Source: Gemmatimonadota bacterium (GTDB lineage Bacteria > Latescibacterota > UBA2968 > UBA8231). From it: a stretch of DNA of 20,993 nt. The position numbers were made by a program, and so were the translations under genes. Positions 18,206-20,993 of this stretch are shown piece after piece (position 1 is the stretch's first letter; the number at the start of each line of letters is the position of its first letter). Under the pieces are notes generated by a model that was given only the letters and a program-made list of their open reading frames with translations, made no database searches and was not told the DNA's origin. Location of the stretch: NCBI GenBank assembly GCA_026706505.1, contig JAPOYQ010000206.1, positions 1-20,993 of the forward strand, written 5' to 3'.

Positions 18206-19117
18206 TTAGAGTTCTTCGCCTACCAGCGACTTGACTTGGCCCCAAGAGCTTTCCTCGACCGCCGTGTCTACAGCTTCAATTGGCGTCAGGAAGATGTCGG
18301 GCATGCCGCCGCTGTTCATAAACTGCTCGGCCATGCTGTACTGGGCCTGCCACCAGAAACCGTTCTCGCAGCATTCCTCAGCCATTGGATCGTTGCCGTT
18401 GGCGTTGAGACCTTCGTCGGCGTCGTCAATCGAGATCGACATGCCGATGGTCTGCTCGGCCGCAAGCGTCCACACCGTGCTGGCGTCCGGGCCACCGCTG
18501 ATCGAGAGCGGGTCCATCAGCTCGGCACTGAACTCGTAGTAGTACTCTTGACCTTGGTTGACGTGACCAGCATCGACGAAGTCGGTGTGGGTCCACCAGA
18601 AGTTCAGGGCGTCCTGCTCAAAATTGCCCAGCGCGCCGTTGTACATCTGGACGCGCGAGAACTGCTCGGAGAAACTCAGGCACATCTGGTAGGCCGGCTG
18701 CAAGTCTTGGTCGTTGGGCGCCGAGTACGGGCCGCCGCCTTGGTTGTCGGGGTCGAAATGCACTTCGCAGTTGTCATCGCGGAAAGTGCAGGTGGGGTTC
18801 TTATCGACGATCAGGAAGTCGTCGTGGACGTGAACCATGGCGTGAACGCGGTTGTTGGCATCGCTCCAGCCAATGATCAGATCGATGAACAGGTCATCGG
18901 CATCGTCGGCACCGCCGGTCAGCGGATTCATGTCTTCAATGGTGACCTCAAAGCTGCGATCAACCCAGGCCCAGTCGGAATTGTCGCCATCAATGGTGGG
19001 CAGGGCGTTACTGGGGATCCCCACGGCGAAAAAGAGCGGTACTTCAGCCGGCTCCTGCGCGAAGGCAGCTCCAGCGACGAGCAATACGCCTAGAGTCAAA
19101 GCTAGGACTTTGCGCAT
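18206..19117 (-). CDS. Small secreted CBM9/DOMON-like protein, probably highly expressed
   Basis: A 303-residue protein with a clear signal peptide, MRKVLALTLGVLLVAGAAFA. Residues about 40-50 (PTIDGDNSDWAWVDRSF) and the run CEVHFDPDNQGGG near 135-150 resemble the start and mid-strand of CBM9-like sugar-binding sandwiches. The mature protein is very acidic and holds five Cys (CTFRDDNC, QMCLSF and an ECCENG pair), so disulphides are possible. An ideal ribosome site, GAGGAGG, sits 8 nt before the ATG. The gene has its own promoter candidate, a long structured leader and a strong terminator, which suggests a separately regulated, abundant product. It stands between two large surface-protein genes, so it may be a secreted partner or ligand of them. 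CBM9 assignment is from pattern memory only; DOMON or an unrelated beta sandwich is possible. Confidence 0.82.
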   Translation of the reverse strand: MRKVLALTLGVLLVAGAAFAQEPAEVPLFFAVGIPSNALPTIDGDNSDWAWVDRSFEVTIEDMNPLTGGADDADDLFIDLIIGWSDANNRVHAMVHVHDDFLIVDKNPTCTFRDDNCEVHFDPDNQGGGPYSAPNDQDLQPAYQMCLSFSEQFSRVQMYNGALGNFEQDALNFWWTHTDFVDAGHVNQGQEYYYEFSAELMDPLSISGGPDASTVWTLAAEQTIGMSISIDDADEGLNANGNDPMAEECCENGFWWQAQYSMAEQFMNSGGMPDIFLTPIEAVDTAVEESSWGQVKSLVGEEL

Positions 19118-19125
19118 TGTTAAAT

Positions 19126-19132
19126 CCTCCTC
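19126..19132 (-). promoter_or_regulatory. Strong ribosome binding site of the CBM9-like gene
   Basis: GAGGAGG on the minus strand lies 8 nt upstream of the ATG at 19117. It is the best Shine-Dalgarno match before any gene in the window and sits in an AT-rich, probably unstructured stretch. Confidence 0.75.
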
Positions 19133-19151
19133 GATTTAGGTTTTATACGTG

Positions 19152-19196
19152 AAAGAAAATTAAAAGAAAAGGCCCGCCACAAGGCTTTCAGCGGGC
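19152..19196 (-). terminator. Terminator-like hairpin in the leader of the CBM9-like gene (terminator of the upstream gene or attenuator)
   Basis: On the minus strand GCCCGC (19196-19191) pairs with GCGGGC (19177-19172) around a 13-nt loop, with two possible wobble pairs extending the stem inward. It is followed by CTTTTCTTTTAATTTTCTTTC. It lies about 145 bp after the stop of the edge gene but also downstream of the putative promoter at 19289-19317. It would therefore end readthrough from the edge gene and could also attenuate the CBM9-like gene. Confidence 0.55.
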
Positions 19197-19204
19197 GGAA
19201 TTAT

Positions 19205-19244
19205 GAGGTTTCTCAAGAGTATAGCGATTGGTACTAGGAACCTC
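19205..19244 (-). other. Possible leader RNA structure upstream of the attenuator-like hairpin
   Basis: GAGGTT (19244-19239) can pair with AACCTC (19210-19205), enclosing an inner AGTA/TACT pairing (19235-19232 with 19221-19218). The outer stem would cover part of an AAGGAGG sequence (19247-19241) that has no properly placed start codon. I match it to no known riboswitch class. The stems are short, so the structure is tentative. Confidence 0.3.
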
Positions 19245-19288
19245 CTTTCATCGGCAATTGTCGGGCTATTTTCTCATAATAGTCGGTA

Positions 19289-19317
19289 AATAGAATAAAC
19301 ATGCGCTTACTTGTCAA
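19289..19317 (-). promoter_or_regulatory. Candidate sigma-70-type promoter for the CBM9-like gene
   Basis: A perfect -35 TTGACA (19317-19312) is followed after 17 nt by TCTATT (19294-19289), a 4/6 match to the -10 consensus, in an AT-rich stretch unlike the surrounding coding DNA. Transcription would begin near 19282 and give a 5' leader of about 165 nt. Confidence 0.55.
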
Positions 19318-19340
19318 GATTTTTTTGTCTCCTAAACCCC

Positions 19341-20993
19341 TTAGTAAGCCACCGAAATGAGCGCTTGTGCTTTTTCGTCGCCAGCATCGCCCTCGACGAG
19401 AACTTCGAGCATGTACAGGCCCGGGGCCACGCGATCTCCACGGCTGTCGCGGCCATTCCAGACGAGTTCGCGCTGGCCGGCGCGGCTGTCTTCGCTGCGG
19501 TCGTACACCGGGCGGCCGGCGAGGTCGTACAGGCGCAATCGCAGAGGGCGCGGTGTCAGCACATTGACCAGTGCGATCTCTAGCGTCAGTTCGTCGTTGA
19601 TGCCGTCGCCGTTGGGGGTAATTGCCTTGGACGAAAGGGACATATTGGCGAGTAACTCCTGGGAGACCGGCAAGCTGACGATGTTGGTGTTGCTCTCGAC
19701 CAAGTCAGTAGCATCGCCCGGGTCCACGCGCTGCCGCACGCTCTCGTCTTGGCGGCTGTCCTGCAAAAAGACGTCGAAGCTTGTCGATTGCCTAAATACC
19801 GAGGATGCAAACTTCAGCTCAATGAGTTGGTCATTGCGGATGCGGTTGGGCAGATGGACTAGGAAACCGCTTGCGGTGATGTCCACCTGCGCGTCGTTAA
19901 TCGCGGTGCCATTGTGCGCGACGCTGGTAAATTGCACCGGTGTGTCCGACTCGACGGCGAGGCGGTCGAAGCCGACGGCATTTTCTGGCCGCAAGTAATA
20001 GGTAAACTCCGTCAGCATCCCCGGTAGGGCCTGCTGAGGAGAAATTTCGCCGAGTACGCGACTGGCGAGCGGTTGGGTGAAGTTGATGGCCAAGTGGTCG
20101 AGCGAGGCCCCCACAGTCGGCGAATCCGAGGTCATGCGCACGTCGATCTCGAGGTAGCGGCGCGGCGAGGGCGAGAGAAAAGCCTCGCCCGAGAAGCTGT
20201 AAATGCGGCTCCACGCACTCCAGTCGCCGCCCGCGGCGAGGGTGGTGTCAATAGGGCCTTTGAAGCTGGGAATGAGCTTGTTGTACTTCCGCTCAGTAAC
20301 TTCCTTGCCGTTTTTGTCGCGGTACGTATACGTCTCGATGATCTCATTGCCAGTGCGGGTGCGAATCTCGATGAGCGTACCGGGCGGCTCGTCTCCGCTC
20401 CACTCCACGGAGTTGAGGTTCTTTCCTGCACCCAAATCGATCAGAGGGGAACGGAAATCGACCTCCGACGGGAACCCCTCGCCGAAAATCTGAATCTCGT
20501 CGGTGGTCCCTCCTGCTCCACAGCCGGGGACTCTGTTTATGCCGCCCTCCTCGCCGAGCCGTTGAAAGGAATAGCAACTGGTGTCCCAGTACTTCCAGAA
20601 GATGCGAACAAAGCGCGTCGGCAGCAGGTCGAAATGGTGATCGACTAGGCCCTTAGAGGTCTGACTGCCAGGCGAGGCACCGGAAAAGTGCTTGGTCCAC
20701 AAGCGAGTGCCGTCGGGCGAAAGCGAGCCGTCTGAGGTCATAAACTCGTAGAAGCGAAAGCCCCAGCGCCGGCGGTGAACGTAGTGGTTGGTGGTAATGC
20801 CGCCACCAAAGCCGGAGCGTACGACCACGCCGCCGATGATCCGCGTTTGATCGACCCAATAGACTGCACCTAAGTCGAGGACCATGTGGGCGAGGATGTC
20901 GGTGAGGCCCCTATGGGCTCTGCCAGCACGCCAGCGCTCGTACAAATCTCCGTCAAAGAGCGCGCTCGCTTTGCCGAGAGGCTTCGATTCGTT
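19341..20993 (-). CDS. Discoidin-like / FlgD-Ig surface protein (type 2), N-terminus beyond window
   Basis: The frame is open from the right edge to the TAA at 19341, giving 550 visible residues. A TTG at 20945 could be taken as a start, but the 16 codons before it (including ALFDGD next to LYERW) continue the discoidin fold, so the true start lies outside. Visible residues about 10-175 match the second discoidin domain of the gene at 13870-16239 (DLGAVYWVDQTRIIGG, and EIQIFGEGFPSEV). A sandwich with LIDLGAGKNLNSVEW, DWSAWS and SPSPRRYLEIDVRM follows, then a beta domain and a FlgD Ig-like C-terminus (TPNGDGIND, LYDLAGRPVYDRS, LVWNGRDSRGDRVAPGLYML), ending SVAY. Visible Cys occur only in the discoidin part. 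It is probably secreted; the ligand is unknown. Confidence 0.85.
   Translation of the reverse strand, partial: NESKPLGKASALFDGDLYERWRAGRAHRGLTDILAHMVLDLGAVYWVDQTRIIGGVVVRSGFGGGITTNHYVHRRRWGFRFYEFMTSDGSLSPDGTRLWTKHFSGASPGSQTSKGLVDHHFDLLPTRFVRIFWKYWDTSCYSFQRLGEEGGINRVPGCGAGGTTDEIQIFGEGFPSEVDFRSPLIDLGAGKNLNSVEWSGDEPPGTLIEIRTRTGNEIIETYTYRDKNGKEVTERKYNKLIPSFKGPIDTTLAAGGDWSAWSRIYSFSGEAFLSPSPRRYLEIDVRMTSDSPTVGASLDHLAINFTQPLASRVLGEISPQQALPGMLTEFTYYLRPENAVGFDRLAVESDTPVQFTSVAHNGTAINDAQVDITASGFLVHLPNRIRNDQLIELKFASSVFRQSTSFDVFLQDSRQDESVRQRVDPGDATDLVESNTNIVSLPVSQELLANMSLSSKAITPNGDGINDELTLEIALVNVLTPRPLRLRLYDLAGRPVYDRSEDSRAGQRELVWNGRDSRGDRVAPGLYMLEVLVEGDAGDEKAQALISVAY

Noticed and set aside
19205..19247. 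Resemblance of AGGAGGTTCCTAGTACC in the leader to a preQ1-I riboswitch
   Set aside because: The closing strand of the P1 stem at the right distance and the A-rich tail are missing, so the match is probably chance.
19234..19251. A five-codon leader ORF (ATG AAA GGA GGT TCC TAG)
   Set aside because: It has no ribosome site and encodes nothing that would suggest a peptide attenuator.
1..20993. tRNA, rRNA, CRISPR arrays, transposases, phage or plasmid genes
   Set aside because: I looked for cloverleaf-like sequences, rRNA-like blocks, regularly spaced repeats and recombinase motifs by eye on both strands and saw none.

Overview
**Organism.** The window is GC-rich bacterial chromosome in which every supported gene lies on the minus strand. 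Several traits suggest an uncultured, diderm, FCB-like bacterium of the Latescibacterota/Poribacteria type. These are large exported proteins ending in FlgD-type Ig modules with a PNGDG motif, discoidin-like modules, SurA-like and lipobox lipoproteins, an outer-membrane barrel candidate, and the DUF6785-type membrane protein family. This placement is an inference from recalled family distribution; no marker gene is present.

**Layout in transcription order (right to left).** (1) 20993-19341: 3' part of a discoidin/FlgD-Ig surface protein, open at the right edge. (2) 19340-18125: an AT-rich intergenic region with a good promoter, a structured leader and a terminator-like hairpin. It leads into a small secreted CBM9-like protein (19117-18206) that ends at a 15-bp-stem intrinsic terminator. 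(3) 18103-12047: three more large secreted discoidin/FlgD-Ig proteins. Two share one architecture and flank a third that matches the edge gene. (4) 11958-7261: an 871-residue probable outer-membrane barrel with calcium-type acidic loops, overlapped by a SurA-like lipoprotein chaperone and followed by a second lipoprotein and an intrinsic terminator with a UACG loop. (5) 7200-1: a 1548-residue fusion of an M28-peptidase-like domain and an FtsX-type permease, overlapping (ATGA) a DUF6785-type multi-pass protein, which lies 3 bp before a second OPT/DUF6785-like membrane protein cut by the left edge.

**How the genes may work together.** The right 14 kb looks like one cell-envelope locus: repeated adhesive surface proteins, a small abundant secreted protein, an outer-membrane barrel, its likely chaperone and a lipoprotein. 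All four large proteins end in the same kind of C-terminal module, with final residues VVY, VAY, LAY and VAY, which could be a shared export or anchoring signal. The left 7 kb is a separate, translationally coupled inner-membrane operon. Its large protein keeps the M28 fold signature but lacks the catalytic glutamates, so it may bind peptides rather than cleave them and may work with the two OPT-like membrane proteins. No RNA genes, CRISPR arrays, insertion sequences or phage genes were seen. The longest stretch without a gene is the 223 bp at 19118-19340.
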